A stretch of 35,563 nt of DNA from Pullulanibacillus pueri (GCF_014639255.1 NZ_BMFV01000039.1:1-35563); one strand, 5' to 3'; positions 8,490-16,814 are shown, counted from the first letter of the stretch. Numbers and translations are program-made. Notes: generated from the sequence alone by a model not told the origin.

Positions 8490-9121
8490 GTCAAGACACG
8501 ATTAAAGTATTAATTATTGATGATCATGATATGGTGCGAAGGGGACTAAGAGCCTACTTGGAAATTGAGGATGGGATCGATGTCGTCGGCGAAGCAACTG
8601 ATGGTTCAGAGGCGCTTTCAGCTGTGATGACCCATCAGCCCGATGTTATCATGATGGATTTAATTATGGAAAAAGTCGGAGGAATCGATGCCACACGTGA
8701 AGTGCTGGCCAAATTTCCACATATAAAGGTGATTGTGCTCACAAGTTTTTATGATGACGAAAAAATTTTTCCGGCATTAGAGGCAGGAGCCACAAGTTAC
8801 TTACTTAAAACGGCTTCAGCTGAGGATATTGTTGAAGCCATTTACAAGGCCTATAAAGGGGACTCTGTTATCGATGCTAAAGTCGCTGGGAAAATGGTCA
8901 ATCGTTTCCAGCATAAACCTTCGAGGCACGAAGAGTTGACAAGTAGAGAGCACGAGGTCCTTGTATTAATAGGAAAAGGAAAAACCAATGCAGAAATTGC
9001 AGAGGAGCTCTTTATCGGGATTAAAACAGTTAAAACCCATGTCAGTAATATTTTGAGTAAACTTGGTGTTTCAGACCGTACGCAAGCCGCAATCTATGCC
9101 CACCAGCATCATATTGTGTAA
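8486..9121 (+). CDS. liaR: Response regulator LiaR/VraR type
   Basis: A 211-residue regulator with a receiver domain (acidic pair D12/D13, phospho-acceptor D58, LTS motif, conserved lysine in LLKTA) and a C-terminal LuxR/NarL helix-turn-helix beginning ELTSREHEVLVLIGKG. It starts at GTG, overlapping the liaS stop, with a GGGGGG ribosome binding site. LiaR orthologues activate their own operon and envelope-protection genes. No liaH/pspA-like gene is in this window, so its main targets must lie elsewhere, apart from possible autoregulation of this operon and control of the DUF4097 gene downstream. Confidence 0.93.
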   Translation: MSQDTIKVLIIDDHDMVRRGLRAYLEIEDGIDVVGEATDGSEALSAVMTHQPDVIMMDLIMEKVGGIDATREVLAKFPHIKVIVLTSFYDDEKIFPALEAGATSYLLKTASAEDIVEAIYKAYKGDSVIDAKVAGKMVNRFQHKPSRHEELTSREHEVLVLIGKGKTNAEIAEELFIGIKTVKTHVSNILSKLGVSDRTQAAIYAHQHHIV

Positions 9122-9204
9122 ATAGCTTTTACCGAGCTTACTATAAATTTTTATGATTTGCACAAAAAATAATCATGGCTTAAGTTAGTGAAAGGAGGAG
9201 TGGC

Positions 9205-10119
9205 ATGGGTCTTTCACGTGTCATTGTTACCCTTGTTCGATCATGCGTTAGTATGTTTAAGGTTATAGACGTCCATGAATCGATACACATTCCTATGAAG
9301 ATAATTAAAAATATAGATATTCTGGCATCCTCTCATGACATTTTTTTAGAACCGATAGAAAGTGAAGACATGCTAGTCGAGTTACAAGGACGAGCGACGA
9401 AGAATGTGGCTACGGCCTGGAGTATTCAGCACCAGGTGAGTCACCAAAGCTTAAATGTCTCGTTGAAAAGGGAAAAAAACAGCTCGTCTACGTTGGGGTT
9501 CTCCATGTTTAATGTAAGGTTAAAGGTTGGGATTCCTCGCCAATATTATGACTCACTCAAAGTCAAAACGTCATCAGGCGGGATTCATTTAAATGATATA
9601 GCTGCTAATGCTATCTATTTGACGGCTTCTTCGGGTAGTATTGTTTCAAAAAACAGTGTTTCAGGCACTATTTATAGTATTGAAACATCAAGTGGAAGTA
9701 TTCGATCGTTCAACAATCAAGCACAAGCCTTTGAAATCCGTGCCAATAGTGGAAGTGTAAAAATTGAAGATCAAGTGGCTGATCAAAGTACCCTCAGGAC
9801 TTCTTCTGGGAGTATTGTTGCCCGAAACCTTCAAGGGGATGTCACCGCTACGGCTTCATCAGGGAGTATTCGTTGTGATGACATAGAATTATCAGGTGAT
9901 TGGCGGTTAAAAACTTCAAGTGGTAGTATGACAATGCACTTGATTCAGCCCGTCTCTCTTGAACTTATATTTAAAGGTGGGTCAGGTTCAGGATCAGTTG
10001 GGCTTAGGGGAATGACATTTACAGAGAAATCAGCGCATCGCATCACTGGGCAACTAGGCGCAGGTGAGTATAAAATCGAGGCTAGAGCCAATTCTGGAAG
10101 CTTCAAAATAACTGAATGA
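9205..10119 (+). CDS. DUF4097/LiaG-like repeat protein
   Basis: A 304-residue protein with a short hydrophobic N-terminus and no clear signal peptide. From about residue 120 it holds roughly nine copies of an approximately 20-residue repeat with the core (T/A)SSGSI. Examples are KTSSGGI, TASSGSI, ETSSGSI, RANSGSV, RTSSGSI, TASSGSI, KTSSGSM and RANSGSF. This is the DUF4097 beta-solenoid family, to which B. subtilis LiaG belongs. AGGAGG lies 6 nt before the ATG. It follows liaR by 83 nt and ends at a strong terminator, so it may be the last gene of the lia transcript. The biochemical role is unknown. Confidence 0.85.
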   Translation: MGLSRVIVTLVRSCVSMFKVIDVHESIHIPMKIIKNIDILASSHDIFLEPIESEDMLVELQGRATKNVATAWSIQHQVSHQSLNVSLKREKNSSSTLGFSMFNVRLKVGIPRQYYDSLKVKTSSGGIHLNDIAANAIYLTASSGSIVSKNSVSGTIYSIETSSGSIRSFNNQAQAFEIRANSGSVKIEDQVADQSTLRTSSGSIVARNLQGDVTATASSGSIRCDDIELSGDWRLKTSSGSMTMHLIQPVSLELIFKGGSGSGSVGLRGMTFTEKSAHRITGQLGAGEYKIEARANSGSFKITE

Positions 10120-10138
10120 GGATATAATACTTAATGAA

Positions 10139-10163
10139 TCCGAGCAATGCTCGGAGTTTTTTT
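10139..10163 (+). terminator. Terminator of the lia-type operon
   Basis: A perfect 7-bp stem tccgagc/gctcgga (10139-10145 with 10149-10155) with a 3-nt loop is followed by a run of seven T residues. Confidence 0.9.
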
Positions 10164-10630
10164 ATCATTGAAGTCGTTTTCCTGAAAAGGTGCTGCTCCC
10201 TTGGCGGACGTAGCTTATCTACCATTTTCCTCGGAATAGCTCAATAGCCACAAAAGCTGGGAATGGAGTCTGCCAGTAAGAAAAGCGGGTATAACATGCC
10301 GTTGTAGGATAAGAGTTGTTGAAATTCGCCACAAAATCGCCCTCTTATTTCATGAAGTTGTTAAAAAAGTCACGTGTATTTCTTTTTAGAAGTGTTAGGA
10401 TAGTAAACGGTGACAACTTTGTAAACAGTGGCGTTAAAAAATGCCTCATAGTGAAGCAATATTATTCTGATTCTTATTTAATACATGTTACAATGTAAAG
10501 GGATTGAATGGTGATATTCTACCATTTTAATGACTATAGAACGTCTTCCCCGTAAACACTAACGGTAACTGAAGTGGATAAAACAACTTATAAAATGATC
10601 TAGGATGAAATGTAGAGAGGGTGTCCGTTT
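10164..10630 (+). promoter_or_regulatory. Non-coding region and probable hemE promoter
   Basis: No gene is supported across 10164-10630. A 60-codon frame at 10316-10498 starts with TTG without a ribosome binding site. The best promoter candidate is an extended -10, TGTTACAAT at 10486-10494, without a good -35 box. It would give a leader of about 130 nt ahead of hemE. Around 10195-10270 there is faint similarity to the dispersed intergenic elements elsewhere in the window, too weak to call. Confidence 0.35.
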
Positions 10631-11665
10631 TTGGGGCAAAAGCCATTTAATGACACGTTTTTAAAAGCATGTCGTAGAGAAGAAGTGCCATATACTCCAG
10701 TGTGGTATATGCGTCAAGCAGGCAGATATCAGCCAGAGTATCGAGAAATTCGTAAGCAGTATTCCTTCTTTGAAATTAATGATAACCCGGAAGTCTGTGC
10801 TAAGGTGACTCGGCTCCCAGTAGAACAATTGGGCGTGGATGCGGCTATTTTGTTTGCTGACATTATGACACCGTTAAAGCCAATAGGTGTGGATGTCGAT
10901 ATTGTTCCTGGAAAAGGGCCAATGATAGGTAATCCCATTAGAACTGTGGCCGATGTGAATCGACTAAGAGCGATAGCACCACAGCGCGATTTGCCTTTTA
11001 TAGGGGACACTATTCAGTTATTAAGAGAGCAATTATCTGTTCCACTTATTGGGTTTGCCGGTGCCCCCTTTACATTATCAAGTTACTTGATTGAAGGTGG
11101 ACCGTCCAAAGATTATCACAAGACAAAAGGGTTTATGTATGCTTATCCCGAGGAATGGCAAGCCCTTATGGACAAGCTTGCTGATGTGACGATTGATTAT
11201 TTAACTTATCAAATCGCCTCTGGCGCTCAAGCGGTACAAGTCTTTGATTCTTGGATCGGCTCAGTAGGGGCTGATGATTACGAAGCGTACATTGCGCCAA
11301 CGATGGAGAAAATTTTCACGGCATTAAAGGCCACAGGGGTTCCAACCATTTACTTTGGGAGCGGGGCCGCACATCTATTACCCATTTGGAATCATCTTCC
11401 TGTCGATGTTCTTTCTATAGACTGGCGGATTGATATTCAAGCTGCACGCGCTCTAGGGATTGAGAAAGCACTACAAGGAAATTTAGATCCTTCAACTTTA
11501 CTCGCACCGTGGGAATTTCTTGAAAAGAAGGCGAAGGCTATTCTCGATCAAGGCATGGCGCAGCCTGGCTACATATTCAATCTTGGACATGGTGTATTCC
11601 CGGAAGCAAATGTGAGCCAATTACAGAGGTTAACAAAGTTTATACATGATTATACTAAAAAATAA
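10631..11665 (+). CDS. hemE: Uroporphyrinogen decarboxylase HemE
   Basis: A 344-residue cytosolic enzyme that removes four carboxyl groups from uroporphyrinogen III to give coproporphyrinogen III. The N-terminal signature PVWYMRQAGRY (about 23-33) contains the substrate-binding arginines R28 and R32. D77 in LFADIMTP matches the catalytic aspartate position. The second signature GFAGAPFTLSSYLIEGG follows at about 141-157. Translation appears to start at TTG 10631, preceded by GAGAGGG with 9-nt spacing. It is first in hemE-hemH-hemY; hemH begins 14 nt after its stop. Confidence 0.96.
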   Translation: MGQKPFNDTFLKACRREEVPYTPVWYMRQAGRYQPEYREIRKQYSFFEINDNPEVCAKVTRLPVEQLGVDAAILFADIMTPLKPIGVDVDIVPGKGPMIGNPIRTVADVNRLRAIAPQRDLPFIGDTIQLLREQLSVPLIGFAGAPFTLSSYLIEGGPSKDYHKTKGFMYAYPEEWQALMDKLADVTIDYLTYQIASGAQAVQVFDSWIGSVGADDYEAYIAPTMEKIFTALKATGVPTIYFGSGAAHLLPIWNHLPVDVLSIDWRIDIQAARALGIEKALQGNLDPSTLLAPWEFLEKKAKAILDQGMAQPGYIFNLGHGVFPEANVSQLQRLTKFIHDYTKK

Positions 11666-11679
11666 ATGAGGTGTAGGAA

Positions 11680-12627
11680 ATGGCACGAAAGAAAATGGGA
11701 TTATTAGTGATGGCGTATGGCACGCCCTATAAACCAGAAGATATAGAAGCCTATTATACAGATATCCGACACGGGAGACGTCCTTCCGATGAGCAACTTG
11801 AAGATTTAAAAAGCCGCTATGAGGCTATTGGAGGTGTTTCTCCGCTTGCCCGAATTACGAATGAGCAAAAGGATGCTCTAGAGGCTAAATTAAACGAGAC
11901 GCAAGACGAAATTGAATTCAAAGCTTATCTTGGTCTTAAACATATCCATCCTTTTATTGAGGATGGTGTTGAAGCGATGCATAATGATGGCATTAAAGAG
12001 GCTGTAGCCATTGTCCTCGCTCCCCATTATTCTACTTTCAGTGTGAAGTCTTATACGGAAAGAGCGCAAAAGAAAGCTGAAGAGTTAGGCGGACTGACCA
12101 TTATCCCGATTGAAAGCTGGTACAAAGAACCAGGCTTTATTAATATGTGGGCCAACAAAATTAAGGCTACTTTTGCCCAAATTCCAGAAGCTGAACATGA
12201 GAAGACGGTTGTCGTGATCTCGGCACATAGCTTACCTGAGAAGATTTTAAAAAATGGTGATCCTTATCCTGACCAATTACATGAAACAGCTGAACTCGTA
12301 GCTGAAGCAGCGGGAATCAAGCACTATGCCCTTGGATGGCAGAGTGAAGGCAATACACCGGATCCATGGTTAGGACCTGACGTTCAAGATTTGACACGTG
12401 ATTTGTTCCAACATGATGGCTTTACTTCATTCATTTATTGTCCTGTTGGTTTTGTGGCAGAGCATCTTGAAGTGCTTTATGACAATGACTATGAATGTCG
12501 GGTTGTTTGTGAAGAACTTGGCGCTCACTATCACCGTCCTCCAATGCCTAATGCTGAACCTGCCTTTATTGAGCTTTTAACAACAGTGGTACTACAAGCT
12601 GTTAAAGAAAAAGCGACGGTAAGATAA
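11680..12627 (+). CDS. hemH: Coproporphyrin III ferrochelatase HemH (CpfC)
   Basis: A 315-residue soluble ferrochelatase that inserts Fe(II) into coproporphyrin III in the Gram-positive haem route. The metal-site residues H183 (in SAHSLP) and E264 (in AEHLEVLYDND) fall at the same numbers as in B. subtilis HemH, which supports both identity and start choice. A GAGGTG site lies upstream of the ATG. The stop codon shares one base with the hemY start, implying translational coupling. Confidence 0.96.
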   Translation: MARKKMGLLVMAYGTPYKPEDIEAYYTDIRHGRRPSDEQLEDLKSRYEAIGGVSPLARITNEQKDALEAKLNETQDEIEFKAYLGLKHIHPFIEDGVEAMHNDGIKEAVAIVLAPHYSTFSVKSYTERAQKKAEELGGLTIIPIESWYKEPGFINMWANKIKATFAQIPEAEHEKTVVVISAHSLPEKILKNGDPYPDQLHETAELVAEAAGIKHYALGWQSEGNTPDPWLGPDVQDLTRDLFQHDGFTSFIYCPVGFVAEHLEVLYDNDYECRVVCEELGAHYHRPPMPNAEPAFIELLTTVVLQAVKEKATVR

Positions 12628-13997
12628 TGATGAACGTTGCTATTGTGGGTGGAGGAATCACCGGTTTATCCAGTGCGTTTCATGTGTATAGACTGGCGCA
12701 GGAAAAGGGCCAAAAGGTTAAGATTACTTTACTCGAAGCCACCAATAGGGTGGGGGGAAAAGTGCAAACGGAAAAGCGCGAGGGTTTCGTTATCGAGCGC
12801 GGTCCTGATTCCTTTTTAAAACGTAAGCCAGAAGGCTTGGAGTTAGTCGATTTACTTGGACTGAGTGACCAATTAATCGAAAACCAAACAGGAAGATCCT
12901 ACATTTTAAAAGATGATGCATTACACCCGATTCCTGAAGGGTCCGTTATGGGAGTACCGACGCGGATTCGGACGCTCCTTCAATCCGACCTATTATCAAT
13001 GGATGGGAAAGTGCGTGTGTTGAATGACTTCTTTATCCCTAAGCTTCCAGACTTCGAGGATATGTCGGTAGGTGAGTTCTTCAAGCAACGCCTTGGCGTT
13101 GAAGTTGTGGATCACATTATCAGTCCACTTCTTTCAGGCATCTATGCTGGGGATATTTATAAGTTAAGCTTGAAAATTGCCCTTCCCCAATTTATTGAAA
13201 TTGAGAAGAAGTATGGGAGTCTCATCAAGGGTTTAAGTCAAACAACGCCTAAGAAAAAGACTAGCCAATTTGCAACGCTTACTGGTGGGCTGTCTGACTT
13301 TATTGAAGCATTGAAGAAAAGCCTTGAACACTCAGGCGTTGACATTCAAACGGGTGTAAGTGTCGCGGCTATTGAGAAGGAAGCGAACAGTTATGAACTT
13401 TTACTCTCAACGGGTCAAAGACTTGCGGCAGATCAGGTGATTTTGGCAGTGCCTCATCGCGTTACTGAAAAACTTTTAACTCAAGCTAGTTATCTTCATC
13501 GTGAGGATGCCGCACCGGATACATCGGTAGCCACAATTGCAATGGTCTTTAATCAAGACGATGTGAGAATGGATAAAGAGGGAACAGGATTTGTGGTGTC
13601 ACGTTTGGAAGACAAGGCAATTACAGCCTCCACTTGGACCCATATGAAATGGGGACATGCGGCACCAAAGGGTAAAGCAATCATTCGTTGCTATGTTGGT
13701 AAAGCGGGTGACGATGATATTATTAACCAATCAGACGAGACCCTGACAAAGATTGCTTTGGATAACCTCAGTGGTATCGTTTCGATAAAAGCTGATCCTG
13801 ATTTTGCTATTGTGAGCCGTTGGCCATTAGCGATGCCACAATATCCTGTGGGACACAGCAAATGGCTTGAAGACGTAAGAGCTAAGCTTGCTGTAGATTA
13901 TCCTCACGTATATCTTGCTGGGGCTTCTTACGATGGCGTAGGCCTACCGGATTGCATTAAGCAAGCCAAACAGCTAGCCGAGCAAATCATACAATGA
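12627..13997 (+). CDS. hemY: Coproporphyrinogen III oxidase HemY (CgoX)
   Basis: A 456-residue FAD-dependent oxidase that converts coproporphyrinogen III to coproporphyrin III, the substrate of HemH. The N-terminal dinucleotide-binding motif VGGGITGLSSAF (about 7-18) is followed by a charged strand ending LLEATNRVGGKVQ, which binds the FAD ribose. The C-terminal segment YLAGASYDGVGLPDCI is typical of the protoporphyrinogen-oxidase superfamily. ATG 12627 overlaps the hemH stop; a second ATG follows at once. The operon ends at the hairpin at 14004-14036. Confidence 0.95.
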   Translation: MMNVAIVGGGITGLSSAFHVYRLAQEKGQKVKITLLEATNRVGGKVQTEKREGFVIERGPDSFLKRKPEGLELVDLLGLSDQLIENQTGRSYILKDDALHPIPEGSVMGVPTRIRTLLQSDLLSMDGKVRVLNDFFIPKLPDFEDMSVGEFFKQRLGVEVVDHIISPLLSGIYAGDIYKLSLKIALPQFIEIEKKYGSLIKGLSQTTPKKKTSQFATLTGGLSDFIEALKKSLEHSGVDIQTGVSVAAIEKEANSYELLLSTGQRLAADQVILAVPHRVTEKLLTQASYLHREDAAPDTSVATIAMVFNQDDVRMDKEGTGFVVSRLEDKAITASTWTHMKWGHAAPKGKAIIRCYVGKAGDDDIINQSDETLTKIALDNLSGIVSIKADPDFAIVSRWPLAMPQYPVGHSKWLEDVRAKLAVDYPHVYLAGASYDGVGLPDCIKQAKQLAEQIIQ

Positions 13998-14003
13998 CGT
14001 GTT

Positions 14004-14036
14004 CCCGGTGAGTCGCGATTTGGCTCATCGGGTTTT
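14004..14036 (+). terminator. Terminator of the hemEHY operon
   Basis: A 9-bp stem cccggtgag/ctcatcggg (14004-14012 with 14024-14032) with one G-T pair is followed by TTTT. Confidence 0.75.
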
Positions 14037-14073
14037 AATATTAGGTCGTACTATGGAAAAGAGGAGGGGTGAG

Positions 14074-14508
14074 ATGAAGCGATCACTCACACTACTTTTA
14101 TGTCTACTTATACTCTTTTTGCTGTCGGGATGTTCATCGGGAAATACATCTAAAAAGGTTGATGAGGATTCGCTACAAAATCAAATTATTCTTAACATCC
14201 AAAAGAACGGTGGAAAGAAAATTGATTTTGAATCGGCGATGAGTGGATTTGAATGGGACAAAGTCTATATTTTCACTCCATACTCTACCTTAAAACAGAT
14301 TAATAAGGCTGTAGGTTATGAATGGTTAACACATAAACAAGGGATTCAGTTTCGGGATGATATTAATCTCGTTGCGTTTGTTAAAGGAAACAAAGTTGTC
14401 TATTCTGTAGAGGTCCCTCGTAAATATGGTGATTTTAAAGTGAGCTCAGGAAAAGCCCTTGATAAATCTCAATCCGTGGTTAACATTCAACCCCCTACTA
14501 ATAAATAA
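14074..14508 (+). CDS. Lipoprotein of unknown function
   Basis: A 144-residue protein. The signal peptide begins MKRS, has a leucine-rich core and ends in the lipobox LLSGC, so C20 would be lipidated after signal peptidase II cleavage. The mature part is short and mixed alpha/beta, with GFEWDKVYIFTPYS as its most distinctive stretch. I recognise no domain. The start at 14074 is fixed by GGAGGGG 4-8 nt upstream and by the signal-peptide length; the frame is open further upstream to 13999 but without a signal. It lies after the hem terminator, so it is probably a separate unit or a readthrough gene. Confidence 0.8.
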   Translation: MKRSLTLLLCLLILFLLSGCSSGNTSKKVDEDSLQNQIILNIQKNGGKKIDFESAMSGFEWDKVYIFTPYSTLKQINKAVGYEWLTHKQGIQFRDDINLVAFVKGNKVVYSVEVPRKYGDFKVSSGKALDKSQSVVNIQPPTNK

Positions 14509-14513
14509 GGGAA

Positions 14514-15014
14514 TTATTGATGTTTATATTCAAGCATTCTTTGGTGAAGCTCCTGACTGAGTGTTTCGGGGCTTCTTGAACCAATAAAATAAGTCCCATA
14601 GCGTGTCTTTAATTTGACAGCTTTTCTTCCTCGCATCGTATAGGCGGTCTCCCCTTTAAGATTAAAACGAATTCCCCAGCCGCCAAAGCGTTTTATCGGA
14701 CTGTATTCCAGCACCTCGAGTTCGTCAATCTCTTCAAATCTAAACACTTTCGAACGCAAATGAAAAGGGCTGATGCGGACATAAAGCCCTTCTGCCTTGA
14801 CTTGGGTCACCATTTTAATCGATAAGAAGCCAATAGGGATCACGAGACCAAAGAAAACTAATAGTGAGTTTGGCGCAGGAGTATCTCCAAACGATCGATT
14901 AAAGACGACTTGCTGAATAAACCCATACCAAAAGATGGCGCTGAGAAGCGTGACTGATAGTCCCGCCCATTTTGGCGGTCGTTGCACTTCCATATAGTCT
15001 TGAGCGTTTTTCAT
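14514..15014 (-). CDS. Membrane protein with two helices and a PH-like domain
   Basis: A 166-residue protein. Two hydrophobic segments (about 18-38 and 50-68) are followed by a beta-rich soluble domain with FRFEEIDELEVLEYSPIKRF and GWGIRFNLKGETAYTMRG. That is the pattern of bacterial PH-like domains attached to two membrane helices. The function is unknown. GGAAGGGG lies just upstream of the ATG. The start codon is one base after the stop of the 56-residue gene at 15016-15186, so the two are almost surely translated from one message. Confidence 0.7.
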   Translation of the reverse strand: MKNAQDYMEVQRPPKWAGLSVTLLSAIFWYGFIQQVVFNRSFGDTPAPNSLLVFFGLVIPIGFLSIKMVTQVKAEGLYVRISPFHLRSKVFRFEEIDELEVLEYSPIKRFGGWGIRFNLKGETAYTMRGRKAVKLKTRYGTYFIGSRSPETLSQELHQRMLEYKHQ

Positions 15015-15015
15015 A

Positions 15016-15186
15016 TTACCCCTTCCTTTTTTCTACAAAAAGTAAAATCAGTGTAGCAATGGGGCCGAGAAGAAGAGACAATAAAAACCAATTGATGCCC
15101 GTTCGATTTTTACCCTGAGCAAGCCCTGCATTAATTAAAGCCAGCGTCCCCCAACCGACGTAAAACTCGTGATTTCCAAAGGACAT
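15016..15186 (-). CDS. 56-residue two-helix membrane protein
   Basis: A short gene read by eye on the minus strand. It starts MSFGNHEFYVGWGTLALINA and ends in a hydrophobic helix (about 33-50, SLLLGPIATLILLFV) and a basic tail EKRKG. A perfect GGAGG lies 7 nt before the ATG. Its stop is separated by one base from the start of the next membrane protein, a typical coupled arrangement. The hydrophobic pattern suggests two membrane-spanning segments. The family is not recognised. The ribosome binding site plus tight coupling make this a likely real gene. Confidence 0.75.
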   Translation of the reverse strand: MSFGNHEFYVGWGTLALINAGLAQGKNRTGINWFLLSLLLGPIATLILLFVEKRKG

Positions 15187-15264
15187 TGTTTAACCTCCTA
15201 AATTGATCAAGGTGTTAAAAAGGGTCTTTATGAACTATCCATACGAAGATAAAGGAAAGAAGTT

Positions 15265-15408
15265 TCATAGGTGTAAGAGTGAAGGAGTTTTGTATCCATA
15301 TTCCCCCAAGCTGTTTTGCGGTTTATTGCTTTTTAAAATAGCAAGCTGAACAAGGGTAAAAGTGAGGGTTTGATTATCATCAATGGCAATGTTGCGAAAT
15401 CCGACCAT
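15265..15408 (-). pseudogene. Degraded HepT (DUF86) toxin remnant
   Basis: A 47-codon minus-strand frame begins MVGFRNIAIDDNQ and continues TLTFTLVQLAIL. HepT ribonuclease toxins carry a near-identical C-terminal block, M-V-G-F-R-N-I-A-V-H-D-Y-Q, with the catalytic R-x4-H-x-Y. Here the arginine survives, but the histidine position reads D and the tyrosine position reads N. A stop codon lies three codons upstream, and nothing upstream resembles the rest of HepT. No partner MntA antitoxin was found. I read it as the relic of a lost MntA-HepT toxin-antitoxin locus in the 311-bp gap before yhfI. The similarity is recalled from the family, not searched. Confidence 0.55.
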
Positions 15409-15497
15409 AGCTTTTCAACTTATAGATTATTATAGACAAAAAGGCGTATAATGGAAACCAAATAGGGATTGTAGGATGAAAACAAGGAGGGGTTAAC

Positions 15498-16232
15498 ATG
15501 AAATGGACAGTGGTCGGGTTTTGGGGTGGTCATCCTGAGGTAGGTGAAGCGACATCGGCCTATTTATTAGAGGAAGATGGATTCAAAGTTCTTGTTGATT
15601 GTGGCAGCGGCGTTTTGGCGCAGCTCCCTAAATATACGTCAATAGCCAGTCTTGACGCAGTGGTTCTTTCGCATTATCATCATGACCATATTGCAGATGT
15701 CGGTCCCTTGCAATTTGCTAAACATATTGAGAAGTACATAGGCACACCCAAAGGGTCCTTACCGATTTATGCTCATCAAATGGAGCCGGATAAATTTCGA
15801 TCACTCACTTTCGATGATGCCACACATGGTGTTCCCTATAACATGGGTGAATCCATAGATATCGGACCTTTTACTTTTACGTTTATGCAGACCGCCCATC
15901 CTGTTCCTTGTGCTGCCATGCGAATCACAAGTGGCAAGCAAACGATTTGTTTTACCGCGGATACAAGTTTTATTCCAGAACTTGTTCCCTTTGCTAAGGA
16001 TGTTGATTTACTCGTGGCTGAATGCAGTTTATATAAAGACATTGATGGTGAGCCGATGGGACATATGAACACATTAGATGTCGGACGTTTAGCTTCGGAA
16101 GCTAGGGCTAAGGAATTACTTTTAACACATTTGCCTCATTATGGTGAGCATGCGGATCTTATTGAACAAACTTGTTCCATTTATAAAGGAAAACTTTCTC
16201 TAGCAAAAAGCGGTTGGAACTGGGAAGGATAG
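15498..16232 (+). CDS. yhfI: Metallo-beta-lactamase fold hydrolase, YhfI-like
   Basis: A 244-residue cytosolic MBL-fold protein, the same length I recall for B. subtilis YhfI. The metal motif H59-x-H61-x-D63-H64 is in LSHYHHDHIADVG. Further likely ligands are H134 (TAHPVPC), D155 (FTADTS) and H211 (LLTHLPH). The layout matches RNase Z/phosphodiesterase-like MBL enzymes, but the substrate is unknown. AAGGAGGGG stands 5-6 nt before the ATG. A TATAAT box at about 15448 may belong to its promoter, without a good -35. The stop overlaps the ribosome binding site of the acetyltransferase downstream. Confidence 0.88.
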   Translation: MKWTVVGFWGGHPEVGEATSAYLLEEDGFKVLVDCGSGVLAQLPKYTSIASLDAVVLSHYHHDHIADVGPLQFAKHIEKYIGTPKGSLPIYAHQMEPDKFRSLTFDDATHGVPYNMGESIDIGPFTFTFMQTAHPVPCAAMRITSGKQTICFTADTSFIPELVPFAKDVDLLVAECSLYKDIDGEPMGHMNTLDVGRLASEARAKELLLTHLPHYGEHADLIEQTCSIYKGKLSLAKSGWNWEG

Positions 16233-16280
16233 GAGGCGGTTAAGATAGAAACGGATCGATTATTTTTTAGGAAGTATACA

Positions 16281-16766
16281 ATGGAGGATGTTGACTTCTA
16301 TGCATCCTTGTGGGGAAATTCTGAGGTCGTCCGATATATCGGAGCGGGAATACCGAAAACCCCTCCTGAAGCTAAGGCACATCTCCAGGAAAGAGTTCTC
16401 CCGCGTTATAAGAATGGTGTTGGGCTGTTTGCTATGGTGTACAAGCCTGAAAATAAGTTAATTGGCCATGCCGGGATTATTCCCCAAGAGGTGGAGGGCG
16501 ACATTGAAATGGAGATCGGCTATTGGCTCATGCCAGAATATTGGGGGAAAGGCTTGGCAAAGGAAGCGGCGATGGCTTTTAGAGATTATGGCTTTAATGA
16601 GCTTGGCTTGGATCGTATGATATCCTTGATTAATCCTAATAATCCTGCTTCCATTTTCGTGGCGAGAAAAAACGGAATGCGCTATGAAAGAACCGTTCAT
16701 TTCCTCACCAGTACAGCGCTAGTGTACGCCATACAAAAAGAAGAATTTCTAGAAATGAAACAATAG
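16281..16766 (+). CDS. GNAT family N-acetyltransferase (true start probably 16245)
   Basis: An acetyl-CoA-dependent acetyltransferase of the RimJ/RimL-like class. The acetyl-CoA loop is in YWGKGLAKEAAMAF, followed by GFNELGLDRMISLINPNNPAS and a beta-alpha motif ending VARKNGMRYE. From the first ATG (16281) it is 161 residues, but then the first beta strand is missing. The codons just upstream in frame (16245-16280) encode IETDRLFFRKYT, the usual N-terminus of this family, directly behind an ideal AGGAGG site. No ATG, GTG or TTG exists between the preceding stop and that strand, so initiation may use ATA at 16245. The acceptor substrate is unknown. Confidence 0.82.
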   Translation: MEDVDFYASLWGNSEVVRYIGAGIPKTPPEAKAHLQERVLPRYKNGVGLFAMVYKPENKLIGHAGIIPQEVEGDIEMEIGYWLMPEYWGKGLAKEAAMAFRDYGFNELGLDRMISLINPNNPASIFVARKNGMRYERTVHFLTSTALVYAIQKEEFLEMKQ

Positions 16767-16814
16767 AAGCGAGAAAAAACAGACGGCTTAATGTTGCCTC
16801 TAAAATACAGATAT

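Noticed and set aside
10316..10498. 60-codon frame between the lia terminator and hemE
   Set aside because: TTG start without a ribosome binding site; overlaps the probable hemE promoter.
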